Assembly: GCF_000769405.2 (NCBI RefSeq)
Contig: NZ_CP053439.1
Coordinates: 2,666,001-2,730,000, forward strand
Direction: 5' to 3'
DNA from: Rhizobium brockwellii
GTDB taxonomy: Bacteria > Pseudomonadota > Alphaproteobacteria > Rhizobiales > Rhizobiaceae
DNA length: 64,000 nt
The notes below the pieces were generated by a model that worked only from the letters and a program-made list of their open reading frames with translations, did not search any database and was not told the DNA's origin. Shown here piece after piece: positions 33,870-42,774 of this stretch. The position numbers and the translations under genes were made by a program. The number at the start of each line of letters is the position of its first letter. Position 1 is the stretch's first letter.

Positions 33870-34559
33870 ATGAGCAATGCCATGCGCAGTGACCCCCCCA
33901 TTGAGACCCCGAGAACACAGCCCGTCGACACCAAGCTCGAGGTGGTCGTCATCCCTGTTTCCGATGTCGACCGCGCCAAGCGCTTTTACGACGGGCTGGG
34001 CTGGCGGCTCGACGCCGACTTCGCCAATGATGCCGATTTTCGGGTGATCCAGTTTACGCCGCCCGGCTCCGGCTGCGCGATCATCTTCGGCAAGAACGTC
34101 ACGGCCGCCGCCCCCGGCTCCGCACAGGGCCTCTACCTCGTCGTCTCCGACATCGAGGCCGCCCGCCGTGATCTCATCGCCCGCGGCGTCGAGGTCAGCG
34201 AAGTCTTCCATGATGCAGCCGGCGTCTATGCCGGCAAGGACGAACCCTATCTGTTCGGGCGGCTGCGGATTGCCGGTCGCGATCCCGATCACCGCAGCTA
34301 CCGCTCTTTCGCCTCCTTCAAGGATCCCGACGGCAACGGTTGGCTGTTCCAGGAAGTGACCACGCGCCTGCCGGGACGCATCGACGGCGACGGGACGACA
34401 TTCACGACCTCGACCGATCTCGCTTCAGCCATGCGCCGTGCGGCGACCGCCCACGGTGAACACGAGAAGCGAAACGGCGGCAAACACGACGACAACTGGC
34501 CGGACTGGTACGCCGAATACATGGTCAGCGAACAGGCCGGCAAGCAGCTGCCTCTATAG
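33870..34559 (+). CDS. VOC (glyoxalase/bleomycin resistance) protein
   Basis: 229 residues. The VOC module covers residues ~22-170: KLEVVVIPVSDVDRAKRFYDGLGWRLDADF, QGLYLVVSDIEAARRDLIARGVEVSEVFH, and SFASFKDPDGNGWLFQEVTTRLPGR with the metal-side Glu. A 55-residue tail ends in HDDNWPDWYAEYMVSEQAGKQLPL, a conserved-looking extension seen in a subgroup of these proteins. Substrate unknown. A strong hairpin follows its stop. Confidence 0.87.
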   Translation: MSNAMRSDPPIETPRTQPVDTKLEVVVIPVSDVDRAKRFYDGLGWRLDADFANDADFRVIQFTPPGSGCAIIFGKNVTAAAPGSAQGLYLVVSDIEAARRDLIARGVEVSEVFHDAAGVYAGKDEPYLFGRLRIAGRDPDHRSYRSFASFKDPDGNGWLFQEVTTRLPGRIDGDGTTFTTSTDLASAMRRAATAHGEHEKRNGGKHDDNWPDWYAEYMVSEQAGKQLPL

Positions 34560-34589
34560 GCGGTGACATCCTCTGAGAAGTAAGGGAAC

Positions 34590-34615
34590 TTCGGTATGGC
34601 GCCCGCCATACCGAA
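34590..34615. terminator. Strong hairpin between convergent genes
   Basis: TTCGGTATGGCG (34590-34601) and CGCCATACCGAA (34604-34615) form a perfect 12-bp stem with a 2-base core loop. It lies between the VOC gene (+) and minus-strand transcription from the ampR-like gene; it is probably a bidirectional terminator. An ACACTTT tail follows on the plus strand. Confidence 0.6.
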
Positions 34616-34620
34616 ACACT

Positions 34621-34758
34621 TTATCGTGTCTTCGCCTCATCAATCTCACCGGTCTCCTTGCCGGCGTCAGTCCCCCGCCATCTCGCTGTTGCAGTCAACC
34701 GATTATCTCGTCGGCCATATCGCCCGGACGTCAGATACGAGTCCGCCTCGCGCTTCGC
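34621..34758 (-). CDS. Possible small ORF (hypothetical)
   Basis: 45 residues (MAKREADSYLTSGRYGRRDN...GEIDEAKTR), hydrophilic and charged. GGAAG lies close upstream of the ATG. The frame ends just before the hairpin at 34590-34615, as a real terminal gene would. There is no family match I can recall; codon usage is only partly GC-biased at third positions. Kept as a low-confidence call. Confidence 0.3.
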   Translation of the reverse strand, partial: AKREADSYLTSGRYGRRDNRLTATARWRGTDAGKETGEIDEAKTR

Positions 34759-34846
34759 CATCCGCTTCCAGAAACATTTCGGCTTCGTGCCGGCCCCATC
34801 CACCGCGGCGCGGTCCGAAGTCGGATATTGGGTGCGCCGGAAGCCG

Positions 34847-35731
34847 TCATTGCGATGCGGGAGACATCTGCGACGTTATCCAATCGGAAAATGTGAGCAT
34901 GGCTGCAGTTGGCGGCTTCGATTGCAGCCGGGTTAGCCAGTAGCTCCCCAACGATATGGTCGTAGGAAAAGGCTGTTTTATAGCTCCCGATGACAGATGT
35001 CTGGAAAACATCGACGGCGGCGCCAAGGCGATCCCCAGTCCTTGCAGGGCCGCCTCCATCATGGCAAGGGAAGAGTCGAATACGATACCCGCATTTATCT
35101 GCGCCGCCGGCGGAACGCTCGCTGCCGCAAACCAGGTGCTCCACTCGTCCGCCCTATAGCTCCGCAAAAGCGTCGCCTCGACCAGGTCTGAAGGCGACCT
35201 TAAACGCTCGGCCAATTTGGGCGTACACAGAGGAGAGAGCGGAGCCTCGAACAGGCGCAGCGCTTCTGTGCCATGCCAGGAGCCACTGCCGAAGCGAATG
35301 GCAAAGTCCAGTCCCTCGGCGGCGATATCGACGCGATTATTGTTTGTCGAAACGCGCACATCGATGAACGGGTGCTGCTGTTGAAAATCCGAAAGCCTTG
35401 GCAACAACCAGCCGACGGCAAACGTTCCCACCACGCCCAGGAACAGCAATTCCCGAACCTGCCCGGCTTCAATCCGGTCCAGCGTGATCGCCATCTGATC
35501 GAAGGAATTGGTCAAGGTTGGCAAAAGGGCTTCGCCTTCTGCGGTGATTTTCAAGCCTCTTGGGAGGCGCTGAAAAAGCGCAGCCCCCAATCGCTTCTCC
35601 AGGCTTTTGACCTGCTGGCTTACGGCGGCTTGGGTAACGCAAAGCTCGATCGCGGCCCGGGTGAAGCTGAGATGTCTCGCCGATGCTTCGAAGGCCCTCA
35701 AGCCATTTAAGGGGAGGAATTGTCGAACCAT
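34847..35731 (-). CDS. LysR family regulator, GcvA/AmpR type
   Basis: 294 residues. PLNGLRAFEASARHLSFTRAAIELCVTQAAVSQQVKSLEKRLGAALFQRLPRGL is the HTH region with the exact form shared by AmpR, GcvA and TrpI. The effector domain contains LLPRLSDFQQQHPFIDVRVST and GLDFAIRFGSGSWHG. It is divergent from a class C beta-lactamase-like gene, as ampR is from ampC, so it probably controls that gene, possibly in response to cell-wall fragments (inference). Confidence 0.87.
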   Translation of the reverse strand: MVRQFLPLNGLRAFEASARHLSFTRAAIELCVTQAAVSQQVKSLEKRLGAALFQRLPRGLKITAEGEALLPTLTNSFDQMAITLDRIEAGQVRELLFLGVVGTFAVGWLLPRLSDFQQQHPFIDVRVSTNNNRVDIAAEGLDFAIRFGSGSWHGTEALRLFEAPLSPLCTPKLAERLRSPSDLVEATLLRSYRADEWSTWFAAASVPPAAQINAGIVFDSSLAMMEAALQGLGIALAPPSMFSRHLSSGAIKQPFPTTISLGSYWLTRLQSKPPTAAMLTFSDWITSQMSPASQ

Positions 35732-35857
35732 CTTAGCCCTAGATTTTCTTGGATCTCCTCCGAGATATCATCGTTTGCTGCCGCAAAACAGTGCCATTAA
35801 ATGCCGTCCTCATGCGCCTTAGCGCTGCTGATGAAGCTGCTTTCAGAGGATGAAGAA

Positions 35858-37015
35858 ATGAAGCGTGATTGGATAGGAATTCTATCGGCCGCATTGGTCT
35901 CGACATGCATTTCCACAAGTGGCTTTGCAGCTGACGAACTGAAACTGAAAACCATCTCGGACGCCACGATAAAACCAATCATGGACAAATACGGCATTCC
36001 GGGCATTGCCGTTGCCATCACCGCTGACGGACAGAACCACATCTTCAACTACGGCGTCGAATCGAAGGACACCAACAGGCCCGTCACCCCGGCGACCATG
36101 TTCGAACTGGGATCGATCAGCAAAACGTTTACAGTCACCCTCACCTCCTACGCGGATGTCACCGGCCGACTTTCGCTGTCGGACAAGGCGAGCAAATATC
36201 TTCCGTCGTTGAAGGGAAGGCCCTTCGGCGATGTCGTGCTGATGAATTTGGGCACGCACACGGCTGGCGGATTTCCGCTGCAAGTTCCCGATGAAGTAAA
36301 AACCGAAAAGCAGCTGATGGAGTATTTCGCAAGCTGGAAACCATCATATGCCGCCGGAACGCACCGAACATACGCCAATCCAAGCATCGGCGCGCTCGGA
36401 TATATAACGGCAAAAAGCATGGGCAAAGATTTCGCAGCTCTTATGGAAGACCAGTTGTTTCCCTCCCTTGGATTGAAAAGCACGTTTATCGATGTGCCGA
36501 AATCGCGAATGGCCGACTATGCCCAAGGCTACAAGCGAAGCGGTGAGCCGGCTCGGATGACACCCGCCATTCTTTCGTCCGAGGCCTATGGAGTGAAATC
36601 CACAGCCGGCGACATGATCCGGTTCATCGACGCGAACATGGGTCTGGTCGAACTGGACGAGAAGCTCCAGCAGGCGATCACGAACACGCACACGGGATAC
36701 TTCGATGTCGGCGCGATGACCCAAGACCTTATTTGGGAGCAATATTCCTATCCCGCGACGCCGGCGACGCTGATGGACAACAATTCCAGCGCGATGCTGA
36801 AGACCACTCCCGTCAAGCAACTGATGCCCGCAATGGAACCGCGCGACGATGTATGGATCAATAAGACCGGCTCAACGAATGGTTTCGGCGCCTATGTCGC
36901 ATTCATCCCGGAAGAGCGAGTTGGCATCGTCATCTTGGCCAATAAAAACTATCCCAACGAGGATCGCGTCTCTGCCGCTTACCAAATACTGACTGATATA
37001 ACTACGGCGCGCTGA
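35858..37015 (+). CDS. Class C beta-lactamase (AmpC-like)
   Basis: 385 residues from ATG 35858 with an AGAGG upstream; the longer frame from 35801 is less likely. A Sec signal peptide ends at GFA (near residue 24). The active-site triad is complete: S86-I-S-K89, Y172-A-N174 and K336-T-G338. Length fits AmpC. The enzyme would be periplasmic and hydrolyse cephalosporins, or be a peptidase relative. GC content and codon bias are lower than in neighbouring genes, consistent with later acquisition of the ampR-ampC pair. Confidence 0.88.
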   Translation: MKRDWIGILSAALVSTCISTSGFAADELKLKTISDATIKPIMDKYGIPGIAVAITADGQNHIFNYGVESKDTNRPVTPATMFELGSISKTFTVTLTSYADVTGRLSLSDKASKYLPSLKGRPFGDVVLMNLGTHTAGGFPLQVPDEVKTEKQLMEYFASWKPSYAAGTHRTYANPSIGALGYITAKSMGKDFAALMEDQLFPSLGLKSTFIDVPKSRMADYAQGYKRSGEPARMTPAILSSEAYGVKSTAGDMIRFIDANMGLVELDEKLQQAITNTHTGYFDVGAMTQDLIWEQYSYPATPATLMDNNSSAMLKTTPVKQLMPAMEPRDDVWINKTGSTNGFGAYVAFIPEERVGIVILANKNYPNEDRVSAAYQILTDITTAR

Positions 37016-37021
37016 CCCGGT

Positions 37022-37071
37022 AGAGCATGATGCCGAAAAGTGTGCGCGGTTTTCGGACGACATCATGCTCT
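37022..37071. repeat. Rhizobial palindrome A (AGAGCATGATG family)
   Basis: AGAGCATGATG (37022-37032) and CATCATGCTCT (37061-37071) form the outer 11-bp stem; CCGAAAA and TTTTCGG form an inner 7-bp stem. Palindromes of this sequence are, from memory, widely dispersed in rhizobial and Brucella genomes. It is the first of two adjacent palindromes in a convergent gap and may act as a transcription stop for ampC. Confidence 0.75.
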
Positions 37072-37087
37072 GACTCTGCAATTCAGG

Positions 37088-37132
37088 ACAGGATTTGAGA
37101 TTTTAGGCTGACCCGGCCTAAAATCATCCTGT
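37088..37132. repeat. Palindrome B next to palindrome A
   Basis: ACAGGAT (37088-37094) / ATCCTGT (37126-37132) outside and GATTTTAGGC (37099-37108) / GCCTAAAATC (37116-37125) inside, with a 7-base loop. It lies 16 bases from palindrome A and eight bases from the stop of the DUF1194 gene on the minus strand, so it may be that gene's terminator. Confidence 0.7.
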
Positions 37133-37139
37133 TCTGGCA

Positions 37140-37916
37140 TCAGCGGTCGAAGATGTCCCGCCACTGCTTCTCCCCGATCAGGCAGTCAGTGCCCGCCTCA
37201 GCGCCAGCGATCTTCTGCACCGTCGCCGGCAGGCTTAGGTCGCTGATCTCCAGCACCAGCTTGCGGCGCACGGCAACGGCGAAATCCTCGATCTTGCGGA
37301 CCGGCAGCACGAAGGCGCCGGGGCCGCCGATCACGCAATCCGCATAATATTTGTCGAGCCCGTTCGGCGCATCGGAGGGCCGCAGCATGATGGCGAGGCC
37401 GTTGATGATCATGCCGGCTTCCACCGCCTTGTCGCGGGCGGGAGTGACGGGATCGCCGGAATTGTTCGGCCCGTCGCCGGAAACATCGATCACCTGTCGC
37501 CTCGACGGAAAAGGACTGGAAACGATCATACTGGCGCCCTGAGCGATCGCGGTGGAGATCGATGTGCGCCGCTGGGTGGCAATTGGCCTTGCTTCGAGCT
37601 TGTCGGCAAACGCGATCGCATCCTCTTCCGTCTCGATCACCTGCCAGTCGATGACGGAATCCTGGACGACATAGCCTGCCCATTCGAAATAGCTGATGGC
37701 GATGCGGCCGGTCAGCCCGCCCTTCACCGCGTCGATGAATTCCTTGTGCTTGAGCGCCTCGACATAACCCTCGCGCTGGATGCCGATCTCCTCGAAATCC
37801 ATCGACCGCGAGGTGTCGACGGCAAGCACGAGGGTCACATCAACCTCGCTTCCGCCCGCCTGCGCGGCCGGGGTAAGGCCTGTAAGACCCATAAGCACCG
37901 CAAGTGTCGTCAGCAT
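37140..37916 (-). CDS. DUF1194 / von Willebrand A-type secreted protein
   Basis: 258 residues. A signal peptide (cut after AQA near residue 20) precedes a VWA-like fold with the MIDAS start VDTSRSMDFEE, followed by ISYFEWAG, RTSISTAIAQGASM and VIDVSGDGPNNSGDPVTPARD, the DUF1194 signature. Two cysteines (ADCVIGGP, GTDCLIGE) may form a disulfide. It would bind a metal-bridged ligand in the periplasm. Role unknown. Confidence 0.88.
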   Translation of the reverse strand: MLTTLAVLMGLTGLTPAAQAGGSEVDVTLVLAVDTSRSMDFEEIGIQREGYVEALKHKEFIDAVKGGLTGRIAISYFEWAGYVVQDSVIDWQVIETEEDAIAFADKLEARPIATQRRTSISTAIAQGASMIVSSPFPSRRQVIDVSGDGPNNSGDPVTPARDKAVEAGMIINGLAIMLRPSDAPNGLDKYYADCVIGGPGAFVLPVRKIEDFAVAVRRKLVLEISDLSLPATVQKIAGAEAGTDCLIGEKQWRDIFDR

Positions 37917-38050
37917 TGGTCATCCAATCCCTGCGCCATCCAAGCCAGCAAACTCTAACACAGCTTGGCCGACGCAGGATGCTCGCCCGCGCGCACGGCT
38001 TCAATTTTCGGTGATGGAATCGGAAGCCTTCAATGCAAAGGAAGCCATAG

Positions 38051-38254
38051 GGTGTCCTTCAATGCTTTCAGCGCGTCTATATCGCCACCGAAGGCGATTT
38101 CCGCGACCACCCAAAGGTTGCGGACGAAGCATCCGAAATGCTGCTTGCGGTCTTCGGCGAGGAGAAGCTCTCCGGCCGCGTCGCGCTCGGCGTCGCCAGC
38201 CTGCCTCTAGGCCTGCCGATCGAACTTGAACTCATCCTCGAAGTCGAGGGATGA
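38051..38254 (+). pseudogene. RidA (YjgF) family remnant, C-terminal part
   Basis: From 38051 the frame reads 67 residues, VYIATEGDFRDHPKVADEAS then VFGEEKLSGRVALGVASLPL and PIELELILEVEG, and stops at TGA 38252. This is the second half of a RidA-type enamine/imine deaminase, including the loop with the ligand-binding Arg (SGRVALG). A TAG directly precedes it (38048-38050), no start codon lies near, and the N-terminal half is missing. A direct repeat CCTTCAATGC (38030-38039 and 38056-38065) flanks the break and may mark the deletion. The rest of the 437-base gap holds no other gene. Confidence 0.75.
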
Positions 38255-38353
38255 AAACGGCCGGGCGCGTTTCGGCGCGCCCGGCGGAGCCCATCTCGCC
38301 CTTCGACGCCCCCCAAAGACACCTTAGGGGAGATTTTCCTGGGCGTGCCGCGC

Positions 38354-38893
38354 TCACGCCACCACCAACAGCAGCACATAGGCGATCACACTCACCATTA
38401 GCCCGCGGAACGCAAAAGTGACGCAGCGGTATTTGTTGCGGGCGATGGTGGAGAGGATGTCGGCGTTTTCGAAATACTGCTCGAAAAGGTAGCGCTCGTC
38501 GCGTCGCAGCGCCGCATCGAAGAACCGGTCGCGATGACCGTGCCAAGCGCCCCAGAACAGTGACGTCGAGCTGTTCAAATGGCGCGGCAGTACGACGAGG
38601 ATCGCCGACAGGATCGAGAAGACCGAAGCTGCGGCAAGCAGGCCGGAGAACAGCATACTGCCCGGCGTCCCGCTCACGTAGCGCGCCAGGCTGAAGACTG
38701 CCCTGACATCGCTGGAACTCACCAGGAAGGCCAGCATGAAAGTAAAGATATAAGCGGCCTTCTGGTCCGAGATCTTGATCTGATCATAAAATATGTCATT
38801 GATTTTCTTGATATGATCGAAATACCCGGCGCCGATGTCGCCCGTCGACGGTTCGCTTGGCATAAGTTCAGCTGTACTCTCGAATTCGCTCAC
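38354..38893 (-). CDS. Pycsar-effector-like membrane protein (PycTM/DUF5706 type)
   Basis: 179 residues. A soluble N-terminal helix with INDIFYDQIKISDQKAAYIF is followed by a first membrane helix (~47-63), a second (~80-102, LFSGLLAAASVFSILSAILVVL), a cytoplasmic stretch with the pattern LFWGAWHGHRDRF...NADILSTIARNKYRCVTFAFR, and a last helix at the C terminus. This I-x-D-x-K-A plus three-helix layout is that of DUF5706/PycTM proteins, membrane effectors of cyclic-pyrimidine anti-phage signalling. Many family members are not in defence loci. It is divergent (122 bases) from an operon with a class III cyclase. Family call is by motif reading only. Confidence 0.55.
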   Translation of the reverse strand: MSEFESTAELMPSEPSTGDIGAGYFDHIKKINDIFYDQIKISDQKAAYIFTFMLAFLVSSSDVRAVFSLARYVSGTPGSMLFSGLLAAASVFSILSAILVVLPRHLNSSTSLFWGAWHGHRDRFFDAALRRDERYLFEQYFENADILSTIARNKYRCVTFAFRGLMVSVIAYVLLLVVA

Positions 38894-39015
38894 CAGAATA
38901 CTCCATCCATAAGTGTTTCCCTGATATTACACTTCACGTGGAATTCAAGAACACGTGTGCATTACGCTTGACTTTTCTTTTCTACTTGGACAAAGGGGAA
39001 GCGGGGGTTGGGGTC

Positions 39016-42000
39016 ATGCTGGGTCGCTGGAAAAACATCTGCCGCGCCGGGGTGGCGCTTGCATTTGTCGTGCCGGGCTTTTCGCCACCGGCGGCGGCTG
39101 ACCCCGTGCAGCGTGCAACACCGGTCGCCGGTTCCGTCATCGCCCGCAAGACCGGCGAGGAAGTCCGCTTCATCGACGTCTCGAACTGGCGTGTCGTCGA
39201 CATCAATCAGGATCTCCTGACAGGCGACGTGTTGCGCACCAATGCCAACGGCCAGCTCGCCATCGTCTTTTCCGATCACACTCAGGTCCGCCTCGGCCGC
39301 AACTCATCACTGCAGGTCAAGAAGATGGCCGCGAGCGGCGACACGACGCTGGAGCTGCAATCGGGAACGATCTGGGCGCGCGCCGAGCGCGGCGGCCAGG
39401 GCCTGACGGTGGAGACGCCGGCGGCGGCGGCCGCCATCCGCGGCACTGACTGGACCATGACAGTCGAAGGCGACAAGACCTCGATGATCGTGCTCGAAGG
39501 CCGCGTCGCGCTCACCAACCCCCAGGGCAGCGTCGAGGTAAACGAGGGCGAAGGGGCTGTGGCGACCATCGGCCAGGCGCCGCGCAAGCTCGTCATCGTC
39601 ACGCCGGACGATCGCGAGCAGATGCTGTTCTACCTGAACCTCCGCGACGGCTTCGGGCTGATGCCGACCTCTCCGTTGCCGGCAGGCCGCATGGCCGAAG
39701 AGCGCCGCCGGCTGCTGGCTTTGCCGCCGGAGCGTCGCACCACAGAAGACTGGCTGGTGCTTGCCGAAGTGCAGAGCGCCTTCGATGGCCGGCAGGTTGC
39801 AGCCGCCACGCTTCAGGAAGTTCGGGGCCGTAAGCTGACGACCGCCCAGAAGGCCCGCGTCGACCTGATCGATGCCACGATCGCCGGCTCCGAAAAACGC
39901 TACGACCAAGCCGCAAGGCTATTTGCGGCAGCACTGCCGCATCTCGACGCCAACCGCCGGAACATGGCGCAATATGGCGGCTATTTCGCCCGTTCGCTTG
40001 CCGATCCCGCCCATGTCGAAAAGCCGCCGTCATCAGCTGTCGGCCCCTATGGCGCGATCATGCAGGCCTACACCGCCGGCTTTCTGCAAAACCCGCGCGC
40101 CGCTGTCGATGTAATCAGGGACGCCGAGAAGCGTTTTCCCGACGATCCCACCCTGCCCGCGATCCGCGCCCAGCTGGCGCAGCTGATCGATGACCGCGCC
40201 CAGATGCAGGAGGCGGTGAACCGCGCCCTCTCGCTCGATCCGAACCATCCGATCGCCCTTGCCGCGCGTGCGTCTTACAAGGCGAGCTACGAAAGCGACA
40301 TCGACGGCGCCCTGGCCGATCTGAACCGCGCCATCGAGCTTGCGCCGGGGGCGTCGGGATCGTTGAACTCGATGGGCCTGCTGCAGAGCGCCCGCGACGC
40401 CAATGGCGAGGCCGAGGCGGCCTTCCTGAAGGCGATCGCGCTCGATCCGCAGGACCCGGTTCCCCACGGCAATCTTGCCATTCTCTATCTCGACCAGTCC
40501 AGGATGAAGGATGCCAAGCGCGAGATCGATGCGGCGCTCGCGGTCGATCCATCCTACGACATCGCTCTCCTCGCCCGCGGCCGCTACTACCTGCAGACCG
40601 GCGAACGCGACAAGGCGCTGGCGGACCTGCTGGCAGCCAGCACCGCCAATCCGGCGCATTCGCAGTCACAGTTGATGCTCGCCGCCGCCCATTACGAAAA
40701 GGGTGACCGCATCCCCTCCGCACAGGCGGTCGACAATGCTGACAGGCTCGACAAGAACGATCCCGTCATCTCCTCCTTCCGCACCGCCGTCGACATCGAC
40801 GACTACGACGCCGACGGCGCGATCCGCAACGCCCAGGAATTTCTCCGCCGCTCCAGGGCGCGCGGCGGCGACTACAGCGCGCTCGGCGCCAACCAGGATG
40901 CCGGCTCGACGCTGAACAACGCCTTCCGCCTGCAGGGCCTGGACGCGTGGGGCCGTTATTATGGCGATGCCGTCTTCAGTCCCTTCGAAGGCAGCGGTTA
41001 TATCGATCAGTCGATCAAAGGCAGCATCTTCCCCTTCGTCAACGCGACGAGCTTCAGCGATGATAATGTCATCCAGTATCGCAACAACGCATCGAGCTAC
41101 TCATCCTTTATCCAGGGCTTGCTGCTTGATCCGCACATGCTTTCCGGTCGTTCGCGCTCGGCAACGCTGCTGCGCACACCCTTCATCGAAGGCTCACTCG
41201 GCGGCGGCATCAACAGCGTCGACGGCCATACCAGGCGTATCGGCGAGGCTGAGATCCAGGGCTTCTCCAACGAGACGATCCCTCTCAGCTTCTACGGCAA
41301 CCTGACATGGGAAGAACTGGCGCTCGACGGGGATTATCGCGACTTCGGCGGCTTCGAGACCGAAAACAAGATCGTCGGCGGCAATGGCTACCTGACCGCA
41401 ACGGTAACGCCAGACGATCGCGTAGTGGCCTATGTCAACCATGCCAAGAACGATGGCACGCTGAACGCGCTATCGGCCGGCTCCGCACTGACGGACTTCC
41501 TCAACCTGCTAGGCGCTGGGGTACCGACTGAAATCTCTTCGCAATACAGCTATAGGCGCAATGTCAGCGAGACGACCAATGCGGGCCTCGGCTGGAGTCA
41601 TACTTTCAGCTACGAAAACATATTGAACGGCGCCCTCCTCTATTCGGAAAGCAAGTCGCGGACTTCCACCTCCCTTCAGGTCGACGATGCGCCGGTTCTT
41701 GGCCTGCGTGACCCCGACATTATTCCGTTCCTGGACGGCACCGAGGAGCTGTCCTCGAAAACCTATATCGGCGCTCTCAGCCATTCCATCGGCAGCGGAC
41801 CGCTCACCTGGCGGTACGGCATCGAAGGCGGCTGGATCGATGCCAGCACGACCACCTTCTCTCGCCTTCATGAACTCTTTCCGCGCTTCCTGGTCGTCCC
41901 CGAGACGACTAGCGGCCCGGATACATTCAGCAACCGCGTCAATATCGGCCGCGCTTATATAGACGTGCTGCACGAGATCACGCCCAATCTCAAGGGCGAA

Positions 42001-42774
42001 TATGCTCTCTTCGGCACGCGAATGGAAGGCGATGGCGTCGATGTCAGCCGGTTCGAGCCGCGCTTCGGCCTTGCCTGGTCGCCCGTCCAGAACCATTGGC
42101 TGCGCGCCGCTTTCATGCGCCAGAGCCTCGACGCCGGCGTACCCACTCTTGCCCCGGTTGGCATCCTCGGTTTGCAGGCCAACCAGTATTCGGTGGGCGT
42201 CGATGGCTATGCCGATACGGCGGCGCTGCAATGGGATGCCGAGTGGACCGATCGCTTCTTCACCTCGGTCGAATACCAGCACCAGGAGTTGCATGATTTC
42301 TCGATCGACCTGCCGCTGATCGCCCTGCCGGCCGTCGACAGCCTGCCGCTGTCGCGCGGCAGCATCGACCGCGCCGCCGTCACCGCCAATATCGCGCTCG
42401 GCAACGGTTTCGGCCTTTCCGCCACCTATGCCTATATGGAATCGGAGAACAAGGATCCGCTGGAGCCGAACTACGGCGGCTCCCTGCCCTACATCCCTGC
42501 GAACTCCGGCCAGATCGCGCTGACCTGGGTCAACGAGGCGAAGGTCAAGGCAACCTTGGCGGCCAATTATATCGGCGAACGCGATGGCGACGATCTCGGC
42601 GCCAAGCTCGACGACTATTGGAGCCTCGACGCCCACCTGATCTGGGAACCGTTCGACAAGCGCATCGCGCTGGAGGCGGCCGCCTATAACCTGCTCGACG
42701 AGGATTTCGAAATAACGCCCGGCGTGTCCGGCTGGGGTCGCGCCTTCAAGGGCACGCTCAAAGTCCGCTTCTGA
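39016..42774 (+). CDS. FecR-TPR-outer-membrane beta-barrel fusion protein
   Basis: 1252 residues from ATG 39016. Signal peptide to about residue 31 (cut near PAAA-DP). A FecR domain follows (~55-160, LLTGDVLRTNANGQLAIVFSDHTQVRLGRNSSLQV, ETPAAAAAIRGTDWTM), then about eight TPR-type repeats (~290-600, e.g. GALADLNRAIELAPGASGSLNSMG, AEAAFLKAIALDPQDPVPHGNLAILY), then some 600 residues of alternating beta strands ending in an aromatic residue (GTLKVRF), as in TonB-dependent-type barrels. No plug domain is recognised. The stop overlaps the start of the cyclase gene by one base (TGATG), so they are coupled. Confidence 0.85.
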   Translation: MLGRWKNICRAGVALAFVVPGFSPPAAADPVQRATPVAGSVIARKTGEEVRFIDVSNWRVVDINQDLLTGDVLRTNANGQLAIVFSDHTQVRLGRNSSLQVKKMAASGDTTLELQSGTIWARAERGGQGLTVETPAAAAAIRGTDWTMTVEGDKTSMIVLEGRVALTNPQGSVEVNEGEGAVATIGQAPRKLVIVTPDDREQMLFYLNLRDGFGLMPTSPLPAGRMAEERRRLLALPPERRTTEDWLVLAEVQSAFDGRQVAAATLQEVRGRKLTTAQKARVDLIDATIAGSEKRYDQAARLFAAALPHLDANRRNMAQYGGYFARSLADPAHVEKPPSSAVGPYGAIMQAYTAGFLQNPRAAVDVIRDAEKRFPDDPTLPAIRAQLAQLIDDRAQMQEAVNRALSLDPNHPIALAARASYKASYESDIDGALADLNRAIELAPGASGSLNSMGLLQSARDANGEAEAAFLKAIALDPQDPVPHGNLAILYLDQSRMKDAKREIDAALAVDPSYDIALLARGRYYLQTGERDKALADLLAASTANPAHSQSQLMLAAAHYEKGDRIPSAQAVDNADRLDKNDPVISSFRTAVDIDDYDADGAIRNAQEFLRRSRARGGDYSALGANQDAGSTLNNAFRLQGLDAWGRYYGDAVFSPFEGSGYIDQSIKGSIFPFVNATSFSDDNVIQYRNNASSYSSFIQGLLLDPHMLSGRSRSATLLRTPFIEGSLGGGINSVDGHTRRIGEAEIQGFSNETIPLSFYGNLTWEELALDGDYRDFGGFETENKIVGGNGYLTATVTPDDRVVAYVNHAKNDGTLNALSAGSALTDFLNLLGAGVPTEISSQYSYRRNVSETTNAGLGWSHTFSYENILNGALLYSESKSRTSTSLQVDDAPVLGLRDPDIIPFLDGTEELSSKTYIGALSHSIGSGPLTWRYGIEGGWIDASTTTFSRLHELFPRFLVVPETTSGPDTFSNRVNIGRAYIDVLHEITPNLKGEYALFGTRMEGDGVDVSRFEPRFGLAWSPVQNHWLRAAFMRQSLDAGVPTLAPVGILGLQANQYSVGVDGYADTAALQWDAEWTDRFFTSVEYQHQELHDFSIDLPLIALPAVDSLPLSRGSIDRAAVTANIALGNGFGLSATYAYMESENKDPLEPNYGGSLPYIPANSGQIALTWVNEAKVKATLAANYIGERDGDDLGAKLDDYWSLDAHLIWEPFDKRIALEAAAYNLLDEDFEITPGVSGWGRAFKGTLKVRF

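Noticed and set aside
41509..42636. 375-codon minus-strand frame opposite the FecR-barrel gene
   Set aside because: Antisense shadow with no recognisable protein pattern.
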